A stretch of 64,000 nt of DNA, taken from positions 31,967 through 95,966 of the forward strand of contig DGRX01000020.1 of the NCBI GenBank assembly GCA_002391235.1. The letters are read 5' to 3'. Positions 1-7,441 of this stretch are shown piece by piece (position 1 is the stretch's first letter; every line of letters starts with the position of its first letter). A model generated the notes under the pieces. The model was not told where the DNA came from and made no database searches. It saw only the letters and a program-made list of their open reading frames with translations. The stretch is from Treponema sp. UBA4377 (GTDB taxonomy: Bacteria > Spirochaetota > Spirochaetia > Treponematales > Treponemataceae). Made by a program: the position numbers and the translations under genes.

Positions 1-332
1 TAAACCTTTACGCGGCCACAAAAGCCTTTGTTTACAGCTACACCCGCGCGCTTCGCGAAGAACTCCGCGAGTCGGGAATCGTAGTCACCGCCGTTTGCCC
101 GGGATGGATTCAAACCGCGCTTTTGCCAGAAACTTTGAACGGCCGCAAGGTAAAGTTTCCGCTGATAGTAACCGCCGACAAGGTCGCCGCAAAAGCCATC
201 AAAGACGCGCGGCGGGGAAAGGCCGTTTCGATTTATCGCTTTGCCGTCCGCGTCGTTGCCTGGCTCCAGCGCCACCTTCCCAACAGCCTGTCGGTAAAAA
301 TTTGGACCGGTTCGGTCAAAAAATACTTGTAA
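1..332 (+). CDS. Short-chain dehydrogenase/reductase, C-terminal fragment
   Basis: The reading frame is open from base 3 to the TAA at 330-332, so only about 109 C-terminal residues are present and the start lies outside the window. The visible part opens with the SDR catalytic Y-x-x-x-K motif (YAATK). It continues with the usual helix and the stretch ending in CPGWIQT, which matches the PG motif that follows strand 6 of the Rossmann fold and contacts NAD(P). The family reduces or oxidises hydroxyl, keto or acyl substrates with NAD(P)H; the substrate cannot be read from this fragment. The end is rich in basic residues and hydrophobic, as in SDRs that associate with membranes. Confidence 0.88.
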   Translation, partial: NLYAATKAFVYSYTRALREELRESGIVVTAVCPGWIQTALLPETLNGRKVKFPLIVTADKVAAKAIKDARRGKAVSIYRFAVRVVAWLQRHLPNSLSVKIWTGSVKKYL

Positions 333-337
333 GAAAA

Positions 338-661
338 CTAGCTGTTAAACTCTTTGTGAATAGTTTTTGTGATGGCTGAAATTAATTTGGACTCAAGAAT
401 ATGTTTTGAGAATTCGCTTGTGTCTGAACGTTTCTTTAAGTTGTTTGGCTCGAACAAAACTTTGTATTCAACCCCAAGGGCTGCCGCCAATTTTTCCACA
501 ATATCCAATGACGGAGTGCGCTTTCCAACCTCGATTTGAGTGATGTATGGAGCTGACACTCCTGTTTTCTCTGCTAAAAATTCCTGGCTCCAACCAAGGC
601 TCTTGCGAAGTTTTTTGATATTTTCCCTTATGACAGTCTCTATAGGAATTTCATTCATCAT
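338..661 (-). CDS. XRE-family transcriptional regulator
   Basis: The 107-residue protein has one helix-turn-helix of the Cro/C1 (XRE) type at about residues 10-65. The core reads LGWSQEFLAEKTGVS, then an exposed recognition helix, then IEVGKRTPS. The C-terminal 40 residues are charged and probably mediate dimerisation. The frame starts with two ATG codons in a row and no clear ribosome binding site; either could be used. It is transcribed away from the accessory cassette that begins at 768, and the 107-bp gap holds an inverted repeat (690-696 with 734-740). It is therefore a plausible regulator of itself and of that cassette. The regulatory link is inference. Confidence 0.85.
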   Translation of the reverse strand: MMNEIPIETVIRENIKKLRKSLGWSQEFLAEKTGVSAPYITQIEVGKRTPSLDIVEKLAAALGVEYKVLFEPNNLKKRSDTSEFSKHILESKLISAITKTIHKEFNS

Positions 662-687
662 AATAAAAATATAACTAAAAGTTACTA

Positions 688-740
688 TTGACTATAAGCG
701 GAGCGTTAGTTAGAATAATAGCAAATAGCTATGTATAGTC
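688..740 (+). promoter_or_regulatory. Sigma-70 promoter and inverted repeat before the zinc-ribbon cassette
   Basis: TTGACT at 688-693, a 17-base spacer and TAGAAT at 711-716 form a near-consensus promoter facing the gene at 768. GACTATA (690-696) and TATAGTC (734-740) are a perfect 7-bp inverted repeat. One arm overlaps the -35 and the other lies just past the expected start site, as for a repressor site of the divergent XRE gene. Confidence 0.65.
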
Positions 741-767
741 ATTGCGTTTTGTTATGAATAGAGGTGA

Positions 768-2393
768 ATGAAAGTGGATGTATTAGGGGAAATCTTAAAC
801 ACATTGTGGCAAATATTGAAATTATTTGGCGCTTCGAGCAAAGAAATCGCAATAATTACTGGTCTGGGAACGCTTATTGGTTTTTGTGCTGGCATTGTGT
901 TGACAATAATTTTGAAGCTTTCGTATTTAAATAGGGTTCCTAAAAAAGTAAAAAAATGCTTTGGCGTTTTTGCGGGAATTTTCATAATATTGGGAGGCAT
1001 AGCGTTAGGGGGTGTTTTTGGATTTAGGACAGGGGTTAATTACGCTGCGCGTTCTTTTGTGTTCGGAACAGAAAACCTTGTCTATGAAAAAATAACCAGG
1101 GCAACAGGCATAGACCTCTGGGCAACTTTGGACGAGAATTTTGGAATTACAAAGATTGAAATTGAGTTGGAAAATGAAATTCTAGAATTGAAAGAAAATA
1201 TTTCAAAGAACATTATGGAAAATTATGGTGATATTTATAAGTCGGTTGCCGACGCGCTAAATACGATACAACCTTTTTATAATGTTTTTGTTGAAATTTA
1301 CAACGACTATGGCTGGTTGTTGGATAAGGTTGTCGGACTTGATGAAATACGACAAAAGCCTGTCGTGGCGTCCTCAATTAATTTATACAACAAAATCTAT
1401 TTGGCCGTTCAACAAAGCTATGGAAATCAAGACAGTGTTACGCAAGATGTTGATTTTTTGGAATGCTTGGGCGATATAAAAGAAGATGTCGAGTATTTGA
1501 AAAATTATCGCATAGGCGAAGAAATTCATGGATTTGTTGAAAGCTTTGTTTTGTTGTTGCAAAAATATATAAACACATTTATTGATCCAATCGTTTTTCA
1601 AGTCCTTACCGTTTCGATTGTTCTAATTATGCTTTTTCTCTTGCCCATCCTCATCCGCCAAAGTCGAATGGGGATGCTCGCGCTTTCTGTTGCGTCCGCG
1701 CTTATTTGGGCATGGGTCGCATATGAAATTTGGTATGTATTGGCAATTTTCATCGCCCTTGCCGTAATTCCAGCTTTAATCGCAAAGAAAAAAGGCCGCA
1801 GGTGTTGGGCTTGGTATTTCTATGGAATTTGGTTGTGGCTCGTGGCTTTCATTCATTCTTTGTGCATAAAGCAACTCAAGGTTAAAGATGCGGAGATTTC
1901 AAACGGCGCTGCGGAAACTGTGCCGCAACTTGAAGGTAAAGAAGAAAAAAAGGAGGAAAAACAGATGGCTGGCGAGCGTTATCAATGTTCAAAGTGCGGG
2001 GAGCAAGCCGCGATACAAAATGGCTTTGACTGTCCATATGGCGGAAAACATACGTGGGACGTTATACGTCCCGTAATTGTAAAAAACAGAGTTGTAAACA
2101 ACAAATTTTTATGGCAATGCAATATATGCGGCATGAATCCAACGGGCTTTGTCAACAACGCCCCGCGTCAAGAGTCTTGCTCCTCGCACCCGCATCCCCA
2201 AAAGGGGAATTCGAACTTAAACCATATTTGGGTTTTTATAGGTTGTCCTTCAGAAAAGAAAACAGATTGGCGGTGCAGGCATTGCTTAAAACCGCCTTTT
2301 GCCATGAACCTTTCAGGACCTCAAATAGGAACGCCTGCAAAAAGAGACAATTGCCCGGCCACAAAAAAGCGATGTGTTTGGGAAAAAATATAG
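768..2393 (+). CDS. Polytopic membrane protein with three C-terminal zinc-ribbon modules
   Basis: I do not recognise a named family for this 541-residue protein. Hydrophobic segments lie at about 27-50, 64-87, 274-297, 301-318, 322-340 and 346-366. The 88-273 stretch between the second and third is mostly helical and charged. The tail holds three copies of a C-x-x-C...(C/H)...W module: about 405-430 (C407, C410, C422, H428, W430), 449-488 and 501-538. The same module recurs in the small protein at 4819-5169. RBS-like GAGGTG at 761-766 is only one base from the first ATG but well spaced for an in-frame GTG at 774, so the true start may be 774. It is first in a tight operon (next gene starts 6 bases after the stop). 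Composition is AT-richer than the purine operon downstream. Confidence 0.7.
   Translation: MKVDVLGEILNTLWQILKLFGASSKEIAIITGLGTLIGFCAGIVLTIILKLSYLNRVPKKVKKCFGVFAGIFIILGGIALGGVFGFRTGVNYAARSFVFGTENLVYEKITRATGIDLWATLDENFGITKIEIELENEILELKENISKNIMENYGDIYKSVADALNTIQPFYNVFVEIYNDYGWLLDKVVGLDEIRQKPVVASSINLYNKIYLAVQQSYGNQDSVTQDVDFLECLGDIKEDVEYLKNYRIGEEIHGFVESFVLLLQKYINTFIDPIVFQVLTVSIVLIMLFLLPILIRQSRMGMLALSVASALIWAWVAYEIWYVLAIFIALAVIPALIAKKKGRRCWAWYFYGIWLWLVAFIHSLCIKQLKVKDAEISNGAAETVPQLEGKEEKKEEKQMAGERYQCSKCGEQAAIQNGFDCPYGGKHTWDVIRPVIVKNRVVNNKFLWQCNICGMNPTGFVNNAPRQESCSSHPHPQKGNSNLNHIWVFIGCPSEKKTDWRCRHCLKPPFAMNLSGPQIGTPAKRDNCPATKKRCVWEKI
1951..1967 (+). promoter_or_regulatory. Internal ribosome binding site and in-frame ATG
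   Basis: AGGAGG at 1951-1956 is followed after 8 bases by an in-frame ATG at 1965 (codon 400). Initiation here would give a soluble 142-residue protein (1965-2393) made of only the three zinc-ribbon modules. The site lies in an A-rich stretch coding for Lys/Glu, so chance is possible. Confidence 0.4.
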
Positions 2394-2399
2394 CAAGGA

Positions 2400-4817
2400 G
2401 TGAAAATTATGGAGTTAACACAAAAACAAGCGTTGTTTATGATGAACTACGCTCAGTATGCGACTTACAAGGTCAGAACTTACAACAATATCGCTGTCCT
2501 TGAAGATGAGTACAAAAATCTTAAGGACAATATGAACCTTGAAATTATCAAGGACGAAAGCAGTGTCCACACTATTAACCGCCTTATGAATTTAATCCAT
2601 GAGGAACGTAAAAACAACAAGAACCGCGAGCGGTTGCAGGCTTCGTTGGAACGCAAGATGAACCACGCGCTTTATGATTCATTCCAGCAGTTGCCAAGCG
2701 TTTTGGTGGGGACAGGAGTTAATTTTGGAAGTCCGATGGCATTGACAGCTCTTGCAGGACCTATGCTAAATGTTCTTCAGAGCGCTGGCATGATGTACAT
2801 GAATTACAGGAAGTACAAAAACAATCTTTCTGAAGAATATGACGAAAAGATGTGGGAATACCAGCAGCTCACTGAAGACGAATTAAATGATGTTTATGAA
2901 GAACTGAATACATACACACACCGTCTCATCCAACAGTACGGCATAAGCGATGAGTGGCGACTTAACGAGCACGAGTTGGTAAAGTTGTTTGACTTCTTGA
3001 AGGATGATGACGCAAAACGAAAATTCACAAATCTAAAAAATTTGTCCACAGATCGCTTTTACTCGCATTTTCCTTTGTTCTGGTATCACCTCGCGCAAGT
3101 CGCGCTGGAAATTGGAAAAGAAAAAGATGCGTTGGAGTTTTACGCGCGTTTTGAGGAAGAGAATATTCAAATATTCCGCTATGACACTATTGCTGTTGAC
3201 GCTTATAAAGGGAAAATTTCTATTTTACTCAAAGACCAAGAGGCGAATCTTGAAGAGATAAAGGCAAAGTTGAAGTTCATCGAAGCCAATAAGACATCTT
3301 GGAACGATTATTATTTTTGCGCTTTGGTTTATGCGAATATCGGCGACGCAGAGAGCGCAAGGCGAATTCTTGAGCGAAATATAAATGAACTTGCATCAGC
3401 AGTCGATTCTGATTTGATGGACAAAGATTCCCTTGTGAAAATTTATACCTCAAACTACGAACTTAATGGCGGAAACAAAGTTCCAAAAGAGGATATGTAT
3501 TATTCCTATTATCAGTCCGACGCGGCAAAGCGTCCCGCGCGAGCGCCCTACAATACTCTTTACGACGGTTTGGAACTTTCACGCAGCTTGCTGCAAAAAA
3601 TCGGAAGCGAAGAAGTTGTGTTGGAATCTATACAAAAGCAATATAAACTAAACACGGCTAGCCTTAATGAATCTTTGTACTTATTTGGAAAGACTTCGGC
3701 AAATGCAGTGGCCATGAATTCAGTTTCAGACATAAAGAAAATAAAAGTGTCCTTGGAAAACATGTCGGATAAAACTTCTTGCGTTTTATGTCAAATTCCA
3801 TTGCAATGGATGCTTAGTTCTTCAACCAAATTGTCAGCTGTGTTTAAAGACAAGGCGGGGGAGATTGTTGAATTACCTCTTGAGCTTGATGAAAAAGCTA
3901 TGAAAAAATTGAAGGGCAACAAGATTTCTGAATGTTCTTTGATTTATACGACTGGCAATGTGATTACCAACTGGAAAAGGAGCGGGCTCGTCTTTGCGGA
4001 GGTAAAGTTGTGCCATCCGATTTATCCGCTGTCTCTAAGATTTAGCGTTGAAATGACAAAAGCATACAAGGATATGATTGCGGATTCGTTTGAATTTGGA
4101 GGCAAGGAATTCAAGGTTGAAAAGAGCGTCCAAAATGAATCTAGTTTTTCGTTCGGCAGCATTAAACGTACCGTTGTCTCCAGTGTTAATGGAGAGAGGT
4201 TGACTGTGGCTATTGACGAATTGTTGAATAGTCTTGGCGATAAGGCTGAAAATACAACCTCGGAAGATTTATTGAAAATTGTAAAGTTCCATGCCATAGG
4301 AGCGGCGGCTTCATCCGCCGCTGCGGGGTTGATTCCTGGCGCAGGTGGAACCGCGGCTTCGGCTTGCTTTATAGGATTTGTTTGGGCAATGTATGTGCGT
4401 TTAAGCAAAAAAATAGAGATTCCTTTTGAAAAAAACATACTAAAGGCTTTGGCATCGGCTGTTGTAACAAATCTCATAGGGTACGCAATTACCATCTTGG
4501 TTGCAACTTCGGTTGTTTCCCTCATTCCTGGACTTGGTTCTGTTGCGGCTTCCGCCGTTGACGCTTCTTTGGGCTATGCAGTGGTTTATGTTTCTGGAAT
4601 CATTTATATGAATCTTCTTGTAAAATTGGTCAAGGGCAAGAAAAACATAAGCGAGATGTCTGAAAAAGAAATCAAGGAAATGGCAACTGAAACTGCAAAA
4701 GAGGCGGATGTAAAGTCAATGCTTAAAGATGCGCAAAAAGCTTACAAATCTGCCAAAGACGAAAAAATTGAGATTGATGAAAGCGATGCTGCTGAATTTG
4801 AAGAAGGAGATAAATAA
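2400..4817 (+). CDS. Large repeat protein with Gly-rich double-hairpin membrane domain
   Basis: The 805-residue protein begins 6 bases after the upstream stop, with AAGGAG at 2395-2400. Residues 1-180 are helical and include one Gly/Ala-rich stretch near 100-125. Residues about 200-360 look like degenerate TPR-type helical hairpins (runs such as HLAQVALEIGKEKDALEFY and YANIGDAESARRILE). The middle part is predicted beta-rich. Residues about 625-745 hold two Gly/Ala-rich hydrophobic hairpins, each with an IPG-x-G motif (IPGAGG and IPGLGS). This resembles the DUF697/EcsC-like membrane segments found with GTPases, but no GTPase is encoded here. The tail is acidic. I cannot give a function. The tight spacing with zinc-ribbon genes on both sides suggests one complex at the membrane. 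Confidence 0.7.
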   Translation: MKIMELTQKQALFMMNYAQYATYKVRTYNNIAVLEDEYKNLKDNMNLEIIKDESSVHTINRLMNLIHEERKNNKNRERLQASLERKMNHALYDSFQQLPSVLVGTGVNFGSPMALTALAGPMLNVLQSAGMMYMNYRKYKNNLSEEYDEKMWEYQQLTEDELNDVYEELNTYTHRLIQQYGISDEWRLNEHELVKLFDFLKDDDAKRKFTNLKNLSTDRFYSHFPLFWYHLAQVALEIGKEKDALEFYARFEEENIQIFRYDTIAVDAYKGKISILLKDQEANLEEIKAKLKFIEANKTSWNDYYFCALVYANIGDAESARRILERNINELASAVDSDLMDKDSLVKIYTSNYELNGGNKVPKEDMYYSYYQSDAAKRPARAPYNTLYDGLELSRSLLQKIGSEEVVLESIQKQYKLNTASLNESLYLFGKTSANAVAMNSVSDIKKIKVSLENMSDKTSCVLCQIPLQWMLSSSTKLSAVFKDKAGEIVELPLELDEKAMKKLKGNKISECSLIYTTGNVITNWKRSGLVFAEVKLCHPIYPLSLRFSVEMTKAYKDMIADSFEFGGKEFKVEKSVQNESSFSFGSIKRTVVSSVNGERLTVAIDELLNSLGDKAENTTSEDLLKIVKFHAIGAAASSAAAGLIPGAGGTAASACFIGFVWAMYVRLSKKIEIPFEKNILKALASAVVTNLIGYAITILVATSVVSLIPGLGSVAASAVDASLGYAVVYVSGIIYMNLLVKLVKGKKNISEMSEKEIKEMATETAKEADVKSMLKDAQKAYKSAKDEKIEIDESDAAEFEEGDK

Positions 4818-4818
4818 A

Positions 4819-5169
4819 ATGAAAAAGATTCAAAGCAACAACAAAAGCAAGAGGTCTGTCGCGGTTATTCTTGCGGCAATCGCGTTTGGTGTTTTTGCAA
4901 CTGACAACTCTGTTGCAGGAACTGAAGGCAACATGAACGAGCATGTTTTTGACATCTGTTCGGAAGAGTTTTGTTGTGACGATGATTTGTGTGAACATGA
5001 ATTTGATGCAGATTATCAAATCTTGGTTGCTAACAAAAATCCTCTCGTAAAATGGGTGTGTTCCGCTTGTGGACAAAGACAGCAACGAGCAAAAAGCGCA
5101 GGCAGGCCCGCTCCTGGCAAATGCCCGCGTAAGAAAAACGGTGCCGGCCATTCTTGGGTAAGAGATTAA
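4819..5169 (+). CDS. Small exported zinc-ribbon protein
   Basis: The start is ATG 4819, one base after the previous stop, with GAAGGAGA at 4802-4809. A longer in-frame ORF extends further upstream but only inside the preceding gene. The 116-residue product has a basic N-terminus, then a hydrophobic core (SVAVILAAIAFGVFA), consistent with a signal peptide or single anchor. A cysteine-rich acidic stretch with CC and C-x-x-x-x-C spacing follows. The C-terminal module W-x-C-x-x-C-G...C-P...H-S-W matches the three modules in the 768-2393 protein. The shared motif and shared operon suggest the two proteins act together. Function unknown. Confidence 0.68.
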   Translation: MKKIQSNNKSKRSVAVILAAIAFGVFATDNSVAGTEGNMNEHVFDICSEEFCCDDDLCEHEFDADYQILVANKNPLVKWVCSACGQRQQRAKSAGRPAPGKCPRKKNGAGHSWVRD

Positions 5170-5222
5170 ATTCTAATGACCTTATTAGTATAAAGCTTCT
5201 CAAAAGCTCTTAGGGTTTTTGC

Positions 5223-5296
5223 TTGACACTCCGTCATTCATATATTAATATATTTATAACTAATAAAAAATATTTGTTAGTAATAATTATATTAGT
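5223..5296 (+). promoter_or_regulatory. abiE promoter and operator-like inverted repeat
   Basis: TTGACA (5223-5228), a 17-base spacer and TAATAT (5246-5251) form a strong promoter. Downstream, ACTAATA (5259-5265) and TATTAGT (5290-5296) form an inverted repeat between the start site and the RBS (GGAGG, 5301-5305). AbiEi antitoxins are known to repress their own operon by binding inverted repeats; assigning this repeat as the operator is inference. Confidence 0.65.
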
Positions 5297-5312
5297 GTTT
5301 GGAGGCGGGTGA

Positions 5313-5984
5313 ATGAAACTTTATGATTACATTCTAAAGAATTATAAAAAAGACGACCCCTTCTTTGTTTCGGATTTGAATATGCCTGGCTCCACAAAAA
5401 ACAACATTCGGCAGGCACTAAAGGTTTTGTGCGACAAGGGACTTGCCATTAGGTATGACACCGGAGTTTATTATATTCCGCATGACTCGTTGCAGACGGA
5501 AACGCAGGTAAAAAAAGAATTGCATGCTCTTGTTAAACGGAATCCGCCTTTTTCTGACGCAGATGTTGCCGTAAAAAAATACATTTGCGACAAGGGTGAA
5601 TATTTTGGTTATTATACTGGCTTTGCTTTTGCCAATTCAATGTATTTTACAACGCAAGTTCCATTTGTCCGCGAGATAGCGTCCAATAATTCCGGTGGAA
5701 CGAAACGCAAGGTTAAAATTGGAAAATCAAAATTCATTTTAAAGAAGCCGCGCGTTCCAATAACCACAGAAAACCATAAAGTACTCCAAGTTTTGGATTT
5801 ATTGAACGACTATGAATTTTATATGGACTATGACAATGACGAAGAATTTGTAAAACGAAATCTTTTGGGGTACATAAAAAAAATGAAGCCGCAAAAGGAA
5901 ATGTTTAACAATTGCTTGCAGTTCTACCCAGATTCAATTTATAAAACTTTGTACCGGTTGGGAGTGAACAATGTACTTGCATGA
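5313..5984 (+). CDS. abiEi: AbiEi-type antitoxin (type IV toxin-antitoxin)
   Basis: The 223-residue protein has an N-terminal winged-helix region (about 1-75) and a C-terminal domain with a block reading GEYFGYYTGFAFANS, typical of AbiEi/DUF6088-type antitoxins. These pair with AbiEii nucleotidyltransferase toxins. They act as repressors of the operon and as antagonists of the toxin without direct protein-protein binding. A consensus RBS (GGAGG) lies 7 bases before the ATG. The stop overlaps the start of the next gene by 14 bases, so the two are translationally coupled. The AT-rich composition and the neighbouring unknown cassette fit an acquired defence-type locus. Confidence 0.8.
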   Translation: MKLYDYILKNYKKDDPFFVSDLNMPGSTKNNIRQALKVLCDKGLAIRYDTGVYYIPHDSLQTETQVKKELHALVKRNPPFSDADVAVKKYICDKGEYFGYYTGFAFANSMYFTTQVPFVREIASNNSGGTKRKVKIGKSKFILKKPRVPITTENHKVLQVLDLLNDYEFYMDYDNDEEFVKRNLLGYIKKMKPQKEMFNNCLQFYPDSIYKTLYRLGVNNVLA

Positions 5985-6885
5985 AAATAAAGATTTGTTC
6001 AGAAATGTAATAGAAAGCATGAAGGGGTGGAGCGCGTTTGGTTCGGTTGTGATTGAAAAGGATTATTATGTCACGATGATACTTCAACTGTTAGCGCAAA
6101 AGTCAATTGGATTGGGAGAGGTTGTATTTAAAGGCGGAACTTCTCTTTCAAAATGCCATAAGGTGATAGATCGTTTTTCCGAGGATATTGACATAACGTT
6201 TACGGAACATTTGGGTGAAAAACGAAGAAAGAAATTGAAGTATGACGTGATGAAAACTGTTTCGGAAGAGTTGCGAGTTCCTATAAAAAATTGGGATTCC
6301 ATTCAGAGTGACCGCGATTTAAATTCATACATTTTTGATTATAATACTATGTTTGAGTCGTCTGGGGAAAATCTTAGGGAGGGCGTGAAGGTTGAAATCG
6401 CTCTCGCTTCTTATTCGTTTCCGACGGAAACAATGCGAATCTCAAGTTATGTTGGGGATTATTTGCTTGAAACGCAGCCAGAACTTGCAAAGCAGTATTG
6501 TTTTGAGCCATTTAAAATGAAAACCCAGTCTTTGTCGCGGACTTTCATAGACAAAGTTTATGCTTTGTGTGACTATTATTTGCAAGGAAAAACGCGGAGA
6601 CTGTCGCGGCATCTTTATGATTTGCATAAAATCTTTCCAAAAATTAGCTTTGGCGATGATTTTAAGCGTTTGGCCAAGGAAGTTAAGGCTTTGCGCGCAA
6701 AAATGGATGTGTGCCCCTCAGCAAAACCGGACATAAATGTATGCGAACTAATAAAAAAGTATAGCGCCGAAAACTATTACAAAGCTGATTTTGACATCAT
6801 AACCGAGACTTTGATAAATGAAGAAGTCGCTTATGCAGATGTCATGGAAACCATGAGCAAAGTCGCTGCGTTTGATTTTTGGTGA
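5971..6885 (+). CDS. abiEii: AbiEii/AbiGii-family nucleotidyltransferase toxin
   Basis: The 304-residue protein carries the nucleotidyltransferase signature of AbiEii toxins: FKGGTSLSK at about residues 53-61 and SEDIDI with the metal-binding D72-x-D74. A conserved helix containing FIDKVYALCDYYL and a C-terminal helical part follow. AbiEii enzymes (type IV toxin-antitoxin) block growth; characterised relatives modify tRNA 3' ends with nucleotides, aborting phage infection. The key residues are intact, so it is probably active. It overlaps abiEi by 14 bases. The next gene, purE, starts after a 64-bp gap with its own promoter and marks the return to housekeeping sequence. Confidence 0.87.
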   Translation: MYLHENKDLFRNVIESMKGWSAFGSVVIEKDYYVTMILQLLAQKSIGLGEVVFKGGTSLSKCHKVIDRFSEDIDITFTEHLGEKRRKKLKYDVMKTVSEELRVPIKNWDSIQSDRDLNSYIFDYNTMFESSGENLREGVKVEIALASYSFPTETMRISSYVGDYLLETQPELAKQYCFEPFKMKTQSLSRTFIDKVYALCDYYLQGKTRRLSRHLYDLHKIFPKISFGDDFKRLAKEVKALRAKMDVCPSAKPDINVCELIKKYSAENYYKADFDIITETLINEEVAYADVMETMSKVAAFDFW

Positions 6886-6914
6886 AATCGCTTGATTTGC
6901 CCATCGCTCCCCCT

Positions 6915-6943
6915 TTGACACAAGGGGCCAAATTTGATAGTAT
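6915..6943 (+). promoter_or_regulatory. Promoter of the purEFMN operon (leaderless type)
   Basis: TTGACA (6915-6920), 17 bases, TAGTAT (6938-6943), then six bases to the purE ATG at 6950. No Shine-Dalgarno sequence fits between, so transcription should start at or next to the A of the start codon. No purine-riboswitch leader can be present. Confidence 0.7.
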
Positions 6944-6949
6944 CCTTTT

Positions 6950-7441
6950 ATGAAAGTCGCTATCTTTTTTGGGTCAAAATCCGACACAGAATCTATGAAA
7001 AAAGCCGCCGCCGTATTGAAGGAATTCGGCGTTGAATACAAGGCTTTTGTTATTTCCGCGCACAGGGCCGGCGAGCTCTTGCGACAGACTGTGAGCCAAG
7101 TTGAGGCTGACGGCTTTGAAGTGATTATAGCCGGGGCGGGGTTGGCGGCGGCGCTTCCAGGCGTTGTGGCCGGAATGACTACGCTCCCTGTAATCGGAGT
7201 TCCGCTTGAGTGCGTGTCGGAAAAGTCCAACGGTTTGGGCGGAATGGACGCGCTCCTTTCCATCGTTCAAATGCCCCCGCAAATTCCCGTGGCGACAGTC
7301 GGAATCGGAAACGCAAAGAACGCCGCTTACTTGGCCGTTCAAATTCTTTCAATAAAATATCCCGAGCTTAAGGAAAAGCTTTTGGCCTTTAGAAAAAAAT
7401 TGGCCGACGACGCGAAAGCCGCCAAGGACATTGAGCTATGA
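6950..7441 (+). CDS. purE: N5-carboxyaminoimidazole ribonucleotide mutase
   Basis: PurE (163 residues) converts N5-CAIR to CAIR in de novo purine synthesis in the cytoplasm. Visible motifs are FFGSKSD (about 6-12), SAHR (36-39) and the block LPVIGVPLE...LLSIVQMPPQIPVATVGIGNAKNAA. The SAHR and LLSIVQMP blocks fit class I PurE (which needs PurK) rather than the class II AIR carboxylase described in Treponema denticola. The late motif lacks the usual NAG spacing, and purK is not in the window, so the class is not certain. Its stop overlaps the purF start by four bases (ATGA). Confidence 0.93.
   Translation: MKVAIFFGSKSDTESMKKAAAVLKEFGVEYKAFVISAHRAGELLRQTVSQVEADGFEVIIAGAGLAAALPGVVAGMTTLPVIGVPLECVSEKSNGLGGMDALLSIVQMPPQIPVATVGIGNAKNAAYLAVQILSIKYPELKEKLLAFRKKLADDAKAAKDIEL

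Noticed and set aside
95..379. 94-codon ORF overlapping the SDR fragment
   Set aside because: The other frame carries the SDR motifs; this one is Arg/Gln-rich and runs past the real stop codon.
5190..5220. Terminator after the small zinc-ribbon gene
   Set aside because: AGCTT/AAGCT with a 5-base loop is a weak stem and the T run is short; not strong enough to call.
6886..6949. Purine riboswitch before purE
   Set aside because: The promoter places the start site at the ATG, leaving no room for a leader.
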